From: a bacterium
GTDB taxonomy: Bacteria > Vulcanimicrobiota > Vulcanimicrobiia > Vulcanimicrobiales > SCRA01
Assembly (NCBI GenBank): GCA_028869325.1
Contig: JAGWST010000169.1
Location: 1-6,965, forward strand
Reading direction: 5' to 3'
Length of the DNA: 6,965 nt
A program made the translations under genes and the position numbers. Below, piece by piece: positions 1 through 6,965 of the stretch. Positions within the stretch are counted from its first letter, which is position 1; every line of letters begins with the position of its first letter. The notes under the pieces are model-generated. The model worked only from the letters and a program-made list of their open reading frames with translations. It was not told the origin of the DNA and searched no databases.

Positions 1-672
1 GGTGCCGGGGCTCTCTTTGGCGAGCGCGTAGCGGAAGGAGACCTCGCGCGGAAGGCCGTCCTCGTAGAGGTAGAAGACCTCCAGCTCCCCGCTCTCGGCG
101 AGCGTTCGGGCGACGAGGAAGGCCTCGAAATCGATCGCCTCTGAGACGTGGCGGCGTGCGGCGTCGCAGATGGTGTGCAGGTCGTTGCCGCCGGCGATCG
201 ATTGGAGCGCGGAGACCACCGTCTCCCAATCTTGGCTGAGCGCCGCGTTGCGGCGCGAGAGGCGGCCGACCTCCAGCAGCGCGGCAAGACGCTCTGCGCC
301 TTGCTCGACCTGGCTCTGCGCGGCGGTTGCCGCCGACCGCGAGTCGAAGCGCGCGGAGAGCGCGCCCAGCACGCGTTGCTCGAAGAGGATGGGCGCGGCG
401 ACGATCTCCGCATCGACGTGCGTGCGACGCTGGCGCATGGTGGCGCCCTCAGGGCGCCCGGCCGTGGCGGCGTCACAGACGTCGCGCACCACCTGGCCGC
501 CCACGGCGCGGTCGAGCGAGCAGACGGCGGCGCCGCCGCGCCAGACGTTCAACTCCAGCAATCCAACGCTCGCCAGCTCAACAGAGAGTGCGGCGAGCGC
601 GCGTTCGTACGCGCCGTCGGGTGGGTGGTCGATTTCGACGCCCGGCAGTGACCGTGCCACGATACCTTGCAT
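1..672 (-). CDS. GAF-domain sensor/signalling protein, N-terminal part (3' end beyond window)
   Basis: The minus strand is open from an ATG at 672-670 to the window edge: 224 codons with no stop. An in-frame TAG lies eight codons upstream of that ATG, so the start must be this ATG or the GTG two codons before it (678-676). Neither has a strong ribosome binding site. Residues about 20-130 look like a GAF domain, with the typical strand-turn-strand AAPILFEQRVLGALSARFDS near residues 91-110. A helical linker rich in Glu, Ala and Arg follows (about 115-150), then the start of a second GAF-like domain (about 150-224). GAF domains bind small ligands or mediate dimerisation in cytoplasmic sensors, and the output domain (kinase, GGDEF, phosphatase or HTH) would lie outside the window, so the function is open. 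The gene is divergent from rpsF. The plus-strand open frames over the same stretch are compositional shadows: this frame has GC-rich third positions (about 76% over 50 codons) and coherent domain structure. Confidence 0.8.
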   Translation of the reverse strand, partial: MQGIVARSLPGVEIDHPPDGAYERALAALSVELASVGLLELNVWRGGAAVCSLDRAVGGQVVRDVCDAATAGRPEGATMRQRRTHVDAEIVAAPILFEQRVLGALSARFDSRSAATAAQSQVEQGAERLAALLEVGRLSRRNAALSQDWETVVSALQSIAGGNDLHTICDAARRHVSEAIDFEAFLVARTLAESGELEVFYLYEDGLPREVSFRYALAKESPGT

Positions 673-785
673 CGGCACGAGGGGCCGGTCTCCCTACCTA
701 AAACTGTGCGTCAACTCGCTTTTTCGTGGCACGGTTCGAAATAATGAACGTAGATGGGGTGGCAGATTCATACGGTTTGGCCATC

Positions 786-815
786 TTGTCATGGCGGAAA
801 GGCCGGTGATATACT
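786..815 (+). promoter_or_regulatory. Sigma-70-type promoter for rpsF-ssb
   Basis: A -35 element TTGTCA (786-791) and a -10 element TATACT (810-815) are separated by 18 nt. Each differs from consensus at one base, and a TG at 807-808 gives an extended -10. Transcription would start near 820-822, leaving a leader of about 120 nt before the rpsF start. It is the best promoter-like match I see in the window. Its activity is inferred. Confidence 0.6.
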
Positions 816-817
816 TA

Positions 818-882
818 CCGGGCTCTCTGAGCGGGTTACCCCCGCCGTAGCCTCCGCTTGCGCGGAGGGAGCTCTTGCCCGG
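818..882 (+). promoter_or_regulatory. Hairpin-rich rpsF leader, candidate ribosomal-protein autoregulatory element
   Basis: Several complementary segments sit between the promoter and rpsF. One hairpin has a perfect 7-bp stem, CCTCCGC (851-857) with GCGGAGG (862-868), closed by a TTGC loop. A second pairs GCGGG (831-835) with CCCGC (841-845). CCGGGC (818-823) can pair with GCCCGG (877-882), enclosing both hairpins as a three-way junction. The predicted transcription start falls inside the 5' half of that outer stem, so only part of it may be transcribed. In many bacteria the rpsF mRNA leader is bound by the S6:S18 complex, which recognises a CCG-containing structure. CCG occurs here (e.g. 845-847), but I cannot show that the published motif is present. 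A simple GC-rich leader without regulation is the alternative. Confidence 0.35.
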
Positions 883-927
883 CCCGCGTGGCTGGGTCGT
901 CCGGGGCTACCAGGCGCCGGCGTCCAA

Positions 928-932
928 AGGAG
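928..932 (+). promoter_or_regulatory. Ribosome binding site that decides the rpsF start
   Basis: AGGAG at 928-932 lies 11 nt before the TTG at 944 and 29 nt before the first in-frame ATG (962). It therefore supports the TTG as the start. The residues after TTG (ATAYEMCYILRP) also match the usual N-terminus of S6. Confidence 0.65.
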
Positions 933-943
933 TATCGATTAGG

Positions 944-1234
944 TTGGCTACCGCATACGAAATGTGCTACATCCTGCGCCCCACCCTGGAAGAGGGCGAT
1001 GTCGAGGCGCGGGCCACGCAATTCGCCGAGCAGATCAGCAAGAACGGGGGCGCCGTCGGCAACGTCGAGCGCCTGGGCAAGCGTCGTCTCGCGTACGAGA
1101 TCGCCGATCTCCGCGAGGGATACTACGTGGTGATGAACTTCACGTCCGATGCCCCCAACGCCAAGGAGCTGGAGCGCCAGATGAAGCTCTCCGAGGACGT
1201 GCTGCGTTCGATGCTCATCCGGAACGAGGCGTAG
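944..1234 (+). CDS. rpsF: Small ribosomal subunit protein S6
   Basis: A 96-residue protein of normal S6 length. S6 binds 16S rRNA in the platform of the small subunit as a heterodimer with S18. The N-terminal strand AYEMCYILRP (about residues 4-13) is typical of the family, as are the central GKRRLAYEI (45-53) followed by REGYYVVMNF (57-66) and the C-terminal helix with LSEDVLRSMLIR (82-93). The start is the rare codon TTG, preferred over an upstream in-frame TTG at 875 (which would add 23 unrelated residues translated from the leader) and over ATG 962 (which would delete the first beta strand). The gene has its own upstream promoter and hairpin leader and is followed 83 nt later by ssb, with which it is probably cotranscribed. 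The call is secure; the exact start is likely but not proven. Confidence 0.95.
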   Translation: MATAYEMCYILRPTLEEGDVEARATQFAEQISKNGGAVGNVERLGKRRLAYEIADLREGYYVVMNFTSDAPNAKELERQMKLSEDVLRSMLIRNEA

Positions 1235-1317
1235 CGTTACGCAGGAACACCGATCCCTCGAGAGCCCCGACAGCGGCGGCAAGCGGCCCCGCTGACGCTC
1301 AGAGAGAGGAGAGCACG

Positions 1318-1770
1318 ATGGCCGGAAGTTTCAACAAGTTCATCTGCGTGGGGCGCCTCACGCGCGATCCCGAGATGCGTGCCTTGTCCAGCGGCGCGAA
1401 CGTCGTCAAGTTCACCGTTGCCGTCGATCGGCGCGGCCGCGGCACCAATCGCGAGAACCGCGAGACCGATTTCTTCGACATCACCGCCTGGGATCGTCTG
1501 GCCGAGACCTGCAACACGTACCTCAAGAAGGGTATGCTGGTGCTCATCGACGGCCGCGTCCAGATCCGCTCGTACGAGGATCGCGACGGCGTGAAGCGCA
1601 AGGCGGTCGACGTGATCGCCAACGACATGCAGATGCTGGACCGTCCGGGCGCCGGCGGCGGCTCGGGCGAGGAGCGCTACGGCGAGGAATCCTACCGCGC
1701 GCCGTCGAGCGGCGGTAGCGGCAGCGGCTTCACCGCCGACGAGTCGATGGACGACGAGATACCGTTCTGA
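1318..1770 (+). CDS. ssb: Single-stranded DNA-binding protein
   Basis: A 150-residue protein that coats single-stranded DNA during replication, recombination and repair, normally as a homotetramer. Residues about 5-107 form the OB-fold, beginning FNKFICVGRLTRDPE and containing the family segments TDFFDITAWDRLAE (50-63) and KKGMLVLIDGRVQIRSYE (70-87). A Gly/Ser-rich flexible linker (about 111-140) follows, then the acidic tip DDEIPF at the C-terminus, which recruits partner proteins such as RecO, PriA and exonuclease I in characterised bacteria. AGGAG at 1307-1311 sits 6 nt before the ATG, a strong ribosome binding site. It lies downstream of rpsF as in many bacteria, but rpsR does not follow. 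Third codon positions are strongly GC-biased (about 86% over the first 50 codons), unlike the acyl-CoA mutase gene further right. Confidence 0.97.
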   Translation: MAGSFNKFICVGRLTRDPEMRALSSGANVVKFTVAVDRRGRGTNRENRETDFFDITAWDRLAETCNTYLKKGMLVLIDGRVQIRSYEDRDGVKRKAVDVIANDMQMLDRPGAGGGSGEERYGEESYRAPSSGGSGSGFTADESMDDEIPF

Positions 1771-1984
1771 GTGGATTGAAAGCTGCTCATCTAGGAGAGA
1801 ATCCGGCCTCGAAGACGGACACCGCTTCCGTCAGGCTCTTTGAAAAGGTTGCGACGAGCCAGCTTCAGGGTTCAATAATTCACGAGCGTTTCCAGGCCGC
1901 GCCCCGGGGCGATTAAGGAACGTTTCTCGCCGCGCGCTCCAGGGATGTACGCGCGAACCCCGAGAACATGCGCCGCCGTGCTGG
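1771..1984. other. Convergent intergenic gap after ssb
   Basis: This 214-nt stretch separates the 3' ends of ssb (plus) and the GntR gene (minus). I find no convincing gene in it and no remnant of rpsR in the frames I read. It contains an orphan Shine-Dalgarno-like AGGAGAG (about 1793-1799) with no start codon at usable distance, a small hairpin at 1814-1832, and a 12-bp GC palindrome at 1900-1911 (CGCCCCGGGGCG). Neither structure is followed by a clear T-run on either strand, so no standard intrinsic terminator can be asserted. Confidence 0.5.
1814..1832 (+). terminator. Weak hairpin downstream of ssb, possible terminator
   Basis: GACGGA (1814-1819) pairs perfectly with TCCGTC (1827-1832) across a 7-nt loop, 44 nt past the ssb stop. 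The sequence that follows (AGGCTCTTTG) has only a three-T run, so intrinsic termination would be inefficient. It could instead protect the 3' end of the mRNA, or be chance. Confidence 0.25.
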
Positions 1985-3016
1985 TCAGGTGTGTCGCCGG
2001 CTTCTCCATGCCCGGTCGCCGGCATGCCTCGTCGCGAGACTGCAAGATGCCGAGGCCTTCCGCTCGCGTATCTCCTCGACGACCTGCTCGAGGACGCGTA
2101 CAGAAGCCTCGTCCAGAACATTGCCGAACTCGATTGTTTCGATGCTACTCGCGAGCTTTGCGCGAATCTCAGGCATCTCGCTCGGGATAATGATCACGTC
2201 AACGTCATCTGGCGTGACGATCGACTCTTGGGTGAAAATATCGACGTTGGTCAGACCCGCCTGTATCAGCGACGAACGAATGAGGTCCGCTTGCTCGATT
2301 GTCGAATAGAGGATACCGATTCGGTGATTGGTGGGAATCTGCGCGAGACGCAGGAGCGTCTGAAGATGTGGACCAACCACGATGCCGACCACCTGGGCCC
2401 GACTGCGAGCGAGACGCCGAACCTCGGCTAGATGAAAAAACGTTGTCACGACCAGGTCGACGTCGAAAGCCTCGGCAGAGTCAAATCCGCCCAGCACCAG
2501 TGGACGGACGGGACTCATGAGGTGACGGGAGAGCTCGCCAGCGAAATACAACGCGCGTTCGTCGTTGCATTCGACGAATGCAACCCGAATACTGACTCGC
2601 TCCGCGTGCAGCGCGTGCTGCCAGGCGGCAGACGTGATCTCGTCAGGTTGGAGGCCAGCACCGAGACAATCGTCGATCACTCTGCGGAGCAGATAGAGCG
2701 CCTGCTCGCGGACAGTCCGCGCCGCTTTTGCCTCACTCGCGCTCTTTACGACCATCCCGCCTCGGCGGTGCGACTCGACATACCGGCCTTCGGCAAGCGT
2801 CTTATAGGCAAGCGCGATGGTATTTCGGTTGACGCCAAGGTGCGAGGCGAGAAGGCGGCTGCTCGGCAATCGATCACCCGGCGAGAGTTTGCCAGCCTCG
2901 ATCAAGAACTCGATTTGGTCGACGATCTGCCGGTACACCGGAACGCCCGACGCGTGGCTGAGCCGGATGGCACGAGACGTATCTCCGTTAGGCTGTTGGT
3001 CGAAGTCGCGGCGCAT
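1985..3016 (-). CDS. GntR-family transcriptional regulator with unassigned C-terminal domain
   Basis: A 343-residue protein. Residues about 22-91 are a GntR winged helix-turn-helix: SGVPVYRQIVDQIEFLI, then GDRLPSSRLLASHLGVNRNT with the recognition helix, then AYKTLAEGRYVES and a wing rich in Arg/Gly. The family binds DNA as a dimer and responds to a small ligand held by the C-terminal domain. Here residues about 143-300 alternate hydrophobic strands and helices (VRIAFVEC-like start at 142-150, DLVVTT at 187-192, VVGIVVGPH at 209-217, HRIGILYST at 231-239, DVDVIIIPSE at 271-280). This suggests a Rossmann-like or periplasmic-binding-like sensor that I cannot assign to the FadR, HutC, MocR or short YtrA types. 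The last 25 residues look unstructured and basic. The start ATG lies 29 nt inside the B12-subunit gene and has no good ribosome binding site, so translational coupling is likely. Position as the last gene of the acyl-CoA cluster suggests it regulates that cluster; the ligand is unknown. Confidence 0.85.
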   Translation of the reverse strand: MRRDFDQQPNGDTSRAIRLSHASGVPVYRQIVDQIEFLIEAGKLSPGDRLPSSRLLASHLGVNRNTIALAYKTLAEGRYVESHRRGGMVVKSASEAKAARTVREQALYLLRRVIDDCLGAGLQPDEITSAAWQHALHAERVSIRVAFVECNDERALYFAGELSRHLMSPVRPLVLGGFDSAEAFDVDLVVTTFFHLAEVRRLARSRAQVVGIVVGPHLQTLLRLAQIPTNHRIGILYSTIEQADLIRSSLIQAGLTNVDIFTQESIVTPDDVDVIIIPSEMPEIRAKLASSIETIEFGNVLDEASVRVLEQVVEEIRERKASASCSLATRHAGDRAWRSRRHT

Positions 3017-3417
3017 GATCTCGAATATATTCTACCACGCGCGACGTCGGCGTACCCGGGCCGAATACCGCCGTAATCCCCATCGTCATAAGCTTCGCAG
3101 CATCTCGCTCAGGTATGGTACCGCCGAGCACGACCAGCACGTCGGAGGCGCCTTCCTTGCGGAGCAAAGCCAAGATATCAGCGGCGTACTCCAAGTGGCC
3201 TCCGGCGAGGCTCGAAATGCCGAGAACCTGCGCATCCTCTTGGATGACCGTGCGGACTATCGACTGCGGCGATTGAAAGATGCCGGTATAGACAACCTCC
3301 ATGCCCGCATCACGGAGGCTGCGCGCGATGACCTTTGCCCCACGATCGTGACCGTCAAGTCCCGGTTTCGCGATGACGACCTTGATGGGCACCTGAGGCC
3401 TCGTCCGATCGTTGATG

Positions 3418-3446
<29 letters not shown>
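2988..3446 (-). CDS. hcmB: Small B12-binding subunit of an acyl-CoA mutase (2-hydroxyisobutyryl-CoA mutase type)
   Basis: A 152-residue cobalamin-binding subunit. With the large subunit encoded upstream it forms the adenosylcobalamin-dependent mutase. The base-off/His-on B12 signature DGHDRG lies at residues 31-36, where His33 would be the lower cobalt ligand. The second and third cobalamin-tail motifs, SSLAGGH (78-84) and GGTIP (109-113), are also present, giving a complete flavodoxin-like domain from about residue 20 to 145. I place the start at GTG 3446-3444 because GGGAGG (3453-3458) sits 6 nt upstream. The same frame is open to 3581, but that extension lies inside the large-subunit gene and encodes unrelated basic residues. 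The gene overlaps the large subunit by 29 nt and the GntR gene by 29 nt. A separate small subunit is the arrangement of isobutyryl-CoA and 2-hydroxyisobutyryl-CoA mutases; in most methylmalonyl-CoA mutases this domain is fused to the catalytic chain. The symbol rests on the partner's residues and is an inference. Confidence 0.85.
3023..3032. promoter_or_regulatory. AT-rich palindrome before the GntR gene, possible operator or internal -10
   Basis: GAATATATTC is a perfect 10-bp palindrome six bases upstream of the GntR start codon, inside the end of the B12-subunit gene. The minus strand also shows TAGAAT (3034-3029), resembling a -10 box, but I find no -35 match at 16-18 nt. It could be an autoregulatory GntR operator or a weak internal promoter. 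Chance is possible for so short a site. Confidence 0.2.
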
Positions 3447-5108
<1,662 letters not shown>

Positions 5109-5121
<13 letters not shown>

Positions 5122-6029
5122 GTCGTATGGGCCTCCTTGAGAATGCTGCCTACACGCTCTCGTTGGGTGGCTGATGCATCAGAGTCAAAGCCCGATGCGC
5201 AGGCCCGAACCCATTCCTCCGCAATCCATGCTGCTTCGGCTGTAGCAGCCTTCGAGCGGCGGATATCGAGCGCCCTATCGCACGAGAGCTGCTCCCAACG
5301 CTGGTCAAGCGCGGCTTTGAGCTCGCCGACGCCCCGGCCGTCGATCGCCACTGTCTGCAGAACGGGGAGCGCTCGACCGAAGCTGAGCTTGAAGTGCCGC
5401 GCGGCCTCTGCGGCGCCTGGTCGGTCCGCCATGTTGACGACGACGACATCCGCAACTTCGACCGAGCCTGCTTTGATCGTTTGAACGGCATCGCCGAGCC
5501 CTGGAATCGTGACGAGCAGAACCGTGTCCGCGAGGGCCGCGATGGACACCTCGGTTTGCCCGGCGCCTACCGTCTCGATAACGATGATGTCGAAGGACCC
5601 GGACGCCTCGAGCAGTCGAGCGACGTTGTGCGTCGCGGCGGCGATAGCGCCCCTGGAGCCACGGTTGGCCATGCTCCGAACGAAGACGCCGCTGCAGTTG
5701 AGGTATTCTTCCATCCGGAGACGGTCTCCGAGCAAGGCGCCCCCGGTGAGCGGACTCGAGGGATCGATTGCGATGACGCCGACTCTCGCACCGGTCTCTG
5801 TATACGCGGCGATCAAACGGCCGATCAGCGTGCTCTTGCCGGCCCCTGGTGGCCCGGTTACGCCCACGCAATGGACCCGTCGATCGGCTTGTGGTATGAC
5901 GACGTCCAACGGCGCTGCGTTCTCGACGAGCGAGATGGCACGGGAAAGTTGCATCCAGCCATTCGCTTCGCGGTGGCGAGCTAGAAGCAGTTCAACGTCA
6001 ATCGGCGTGTTCAAGTCGTAGGCTTCCAT
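5109..6029 (-). CDS. meaB: MeaB-type G3E GTPase, chaperone of the acyl-CoA mutase
   Basis: A 306-residue P-loop GTPase of the MeaB/ArgK/MMAA family. These proteins gate adenosylcobalamin delivery to acyl-CoA mutases and protect or rescue them from inactivation. The Walker A motif GPPGAGKST is at residues 59-67. The family block IAIDPSSPLTGGALLGDR follows (86-103), then RSMANRGSRG (118-127), the Walker B/switch segment VIETVGAGQTE (150-160), and IPGLGDAVQTIKAG (175-188). The base-recognition motif reads NMAD (199-202) where the family normally has NKAD or TKSD, a Lys-to-Met change. I chose ATG 6029-6027. An in-frame TTG at 6071 would add 14 poorly conserved residues and has no ribosome binding site at proper spacing, although the chosen ATG has only a weak GAGAAG nine bases upstream. 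The gene overlaps the ligase by 32 nt and the mutase large subunit by 13 nt, consistent with dedicated service to that mutase. Confidence 0.9.
5132..5138 (-). promoter_or_regulatory. Strong ribosome binding site of the mutase large-subunit gene
   Basis: On the minus strand AAGGAGG reads 10 nt upstream of the ATG at 5121, inside the end of meaB. It is the best Shine-Dalgarno match in the cluster. It suggests the catalytic subunit is translated more strongly than its chaperone or the regulator, which have weak sites. Confidence 0.6.
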
Positions 6030-6965
6030 GGAGTATCGCTTCTCGTAAATCGGTTCTTGCGGTTTTTCCAATTCCGGTCAGAGGTAATTCTCCGACAATT
6101 GCCGCGGCCGACGGTCTCTTGAAGCCGGCGAGTTCCGTACGACAGAATCGCAGGAGCTCTCGTCCCGTGAGCGTGCTCTCGGGCTTCGCCATGGCGACGA
6201 CCACGGGCGTCTCTCCCCACCGGGCATGCGGAATTCCAATCACGCACGCGCATGCTACCAGAGGATGCCGACAGGCCACAGCCTCGATCTCAGCCGGTGC
6301 GACGTTCAGGCCGCCGCTGATGATAATGTCCTTTGATCGCCCGGTGAGATAGAGACATCCGGTGTCGTCAAGGAGTCCCACATCTCCGGTGCGCAAGGCG
6401 CCGGTGGCCATGAACGCGGCATCGATCGTAGCTTCATCCTTCCAATAGCCCGCCATCAGCGCCGGGCTGTCGCAGACGATCTCGCCGGCGACGCCAGGAG
6501 GAAGAACGTCGCCTTGCTCGTCGACGACACGCAGCGAGGAGGTCACAAAGGGAAACCCAACGCTGTCCGGATGGCGGCGCAAGACCTCCGGCGTTGCGCA
6601 CGAGATCGTGAGGAGCTCGGTCATCCCGTAAAACTCATACGTCTTGACGGCTGGAGCGGCGTCGTGCCAATGATGCAAGACCGCCGGCGGCATGGGCTCC
6701 GAAGCGAACATGATCCAACGCAGCCGGCGCAGCTGAGCCATATCACCCTCGGCCAACATTCTCGCGATGAGTGTCGGCACCGCATCGAAGGCGGTTGCAC
6801 GCCCGCACGCGCGACCGATCGCCTCAACGTCGAACCGCGGAAGGATCTCAAGAGACCCTCCGGATACGAGTGTCGGCAGCACCTGCTCCGGAATGGCGGC
6901 GAAAAAGGGGAGAAAGGCGATATTGACGTCGTCTCGCGAGAACGGGAATGCGGCACTCAACAGAA
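5998..6965 (-). CDS. Acyl-CoA ligase (AMP-forming), C-terminal part; 5' end beyond window
   Basis: The last 321 codons of a class I adenylate-forming enzyme, which would convert a free carboxylic acid plus ATP and CoA into acyl-CoA, AMP and pyrophosphate. Counting from the Met at 6960 (probably internal), visible motifs are YEFYGMTE (108-115), TGDVG (191-195), the hinge and nucleotide-binding GRSKDIIISGGLNVAPAEIE (207-226), the HPLVACACVIGIPHARWGE segment ending at residue 250, and the catalytic lysine motif GIGKTAR with Lys299. The Ser/Thr/Gly-rich ATP-binding loop and most of the N-terminal domain lie outside the window. Acyl specificity cannot be read from this part. As first visible gene of the mutase cluster, overlapping meaB by 32 nt, it probably supplies the mutase substrate. 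In known 2-hydroxyisobutyrate-degrading clusters a ligase makes 2-hydroxyisobutyryl-CoA, so that is the leading guess; a general medium- or branched-chain acyl-CoA ligase is the alternative. Confidence 0.85.
   Translation of the reverse strand, partial: LLSAAFPFSRDDVNIAFLPFFAAIPEQVLPTLVSGGSLEILPRFDVEAIGRACGRATAFDAVPTLIARMLAEGDMAQLRRLRWIMFASEPMPPAVLHHWHDAAPAVKTYEFYGMTELLTISCATPEVLRRHPDSVGFPFVTSSLRVVDEQGDVLPPGVAGEIVCDSPALMAGYWKDEATIDAAFMATGALRTGDVGLLDDTGCLYLTGRSKDIIISGGLNVAPAEIEAVACRHPLVACACVIGIPHARWGETPVVVAMAKPESTLTGRELLRFCRTELAGFKRPSAAAIVGELPLTGIGKTARTDLREAILHGSLRLEHAD

Noticed and set aside
148..850. Overlapping plus-strand open frames of 124-226 codons across the first 850 bases
   Set aside because: They are opposite-strand shadows of the minus-strand GAF gene: Arg/Ala/Pro-rich, without domain structure, and one runs through the rpsF promoter and leader.
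875..943. Longer rpsF starting at TTG 875
   Set aside because: The extra 23 residues are unlike any S6 N-terminus, would be translated from the GC-rich leader, and lack a ribosome binding site. AGGAG at 928-932 points to TTG 944.
964..1770. A 268-codon plus-strand frame ending with the SSB sequence
   Set aside because: Its first 118 codons are the wrong frame of rpsF and the intergenic gap. The SSB homology begins exactly at ATG 1318, which has its own AGGAG.
1900..1911. 12-bp palindrome CGCCCCGGGGCG as a terminator
   Set aside because: It has no separate loop and no T-run on either side on either strand. Such a GC palindrome is not surprising at this base composition.
2432..3076. 214-codon plus-strand frame antisense to the GntR and B12-subunit genes, and similar frames at 4372-4929, 5394-5984 and 2817-3524
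   Set aside because: They mirror well-supported minus-strand genes with recognisable motifs. Their own translations show no family features.
6030..6071. MeaB start at TTG 6071
   Set aside because: There is no ribosome binding site at proper spacing, the overlap with the ligase gene would be longer, and the added residues are not family-like. ATG 6029 gives a normal-length protein.

Overview
The window is bacterial, with an estimated GC content of about 60%, ordinary bacterial translation signals and tightly packed genes. No phylum can be named with confidence. The order rpsF-ssb is typical of many Gram-positive-side (Terrabacteria) lineages. The acyl-CoA mutase cluster is a mobile type found in scattered Actinobacteria, Firmicutes, Chloroflexi and Proteobacteria.

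Layout. (1) Positions 1-672, minus strand: the N-terminal 224 codons of a GAF-domain sensor or signalling protein that runs off the left edge. (2) 673-943: a divergent intergenic region holding a good sigma-70-like promoter (TTGTCA-N18-TATACT with an extended -10) and a GC-rich, hairpin-forming leader in front of rpsF. (3) 944-1770, plus strand: rpsF (ribosomal protein S6, TTG start) and ssb (single-stranded DNA-binding protein). The rpsR gene that usually follows ssb is absent, although an orphan Shine-Dalgarno-like sequence lies downstream of ssb. (4) 1771-1984: a short convergent gap with weak hairpins. (5) 1985-6965, minus strand: five genes transcribed right to left, each overlapping the next by 13-32 nt. 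In transcription order they are an acyl-CoA ligase (5'-truncated by the window), a MeaB-type GTPase chaperone, the large subunit of a B12-dependent acyl-CoA mutase, the small B12-binding subunit, and a GntR-family regulator with an unassigned C-terminal domain.

The main point is the identity of the mutase. A generic annotation would be methylmalonyl-CoA mutase. The residues that define substrate class instead point to the 2-hydroxyisobutyryl-CoA / 3-hydroxybutyryl-CoA mutase (HcmA/RCM) branch: Gln213 replaces the carboxylate-binding Arg, Asp122 matches the hydroxyl-binding Asp117 of HcmA, and Val95 replaces Ile90 of HcmA (Phe in isobutyryl-CoA mutase, Tyr in methylmalonyl-CoA mutase). With a ligase to activate the free acid, MeaB to load and protect the cofactor, and the B12 subunit, the cluster reads as a self-contained module. 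It would activate a short branched or hydroxylated acid and rearrange its carbon skeleton into a beta-oxidation intermediate, probably under control of the GntR protein. Hand-counted codon use is clearly less GC-biased in the mutase gene (about 62% GC3 over the first 81 codons) than in ssb (about 86%), so lateral acquisition of the cluster is plausible.
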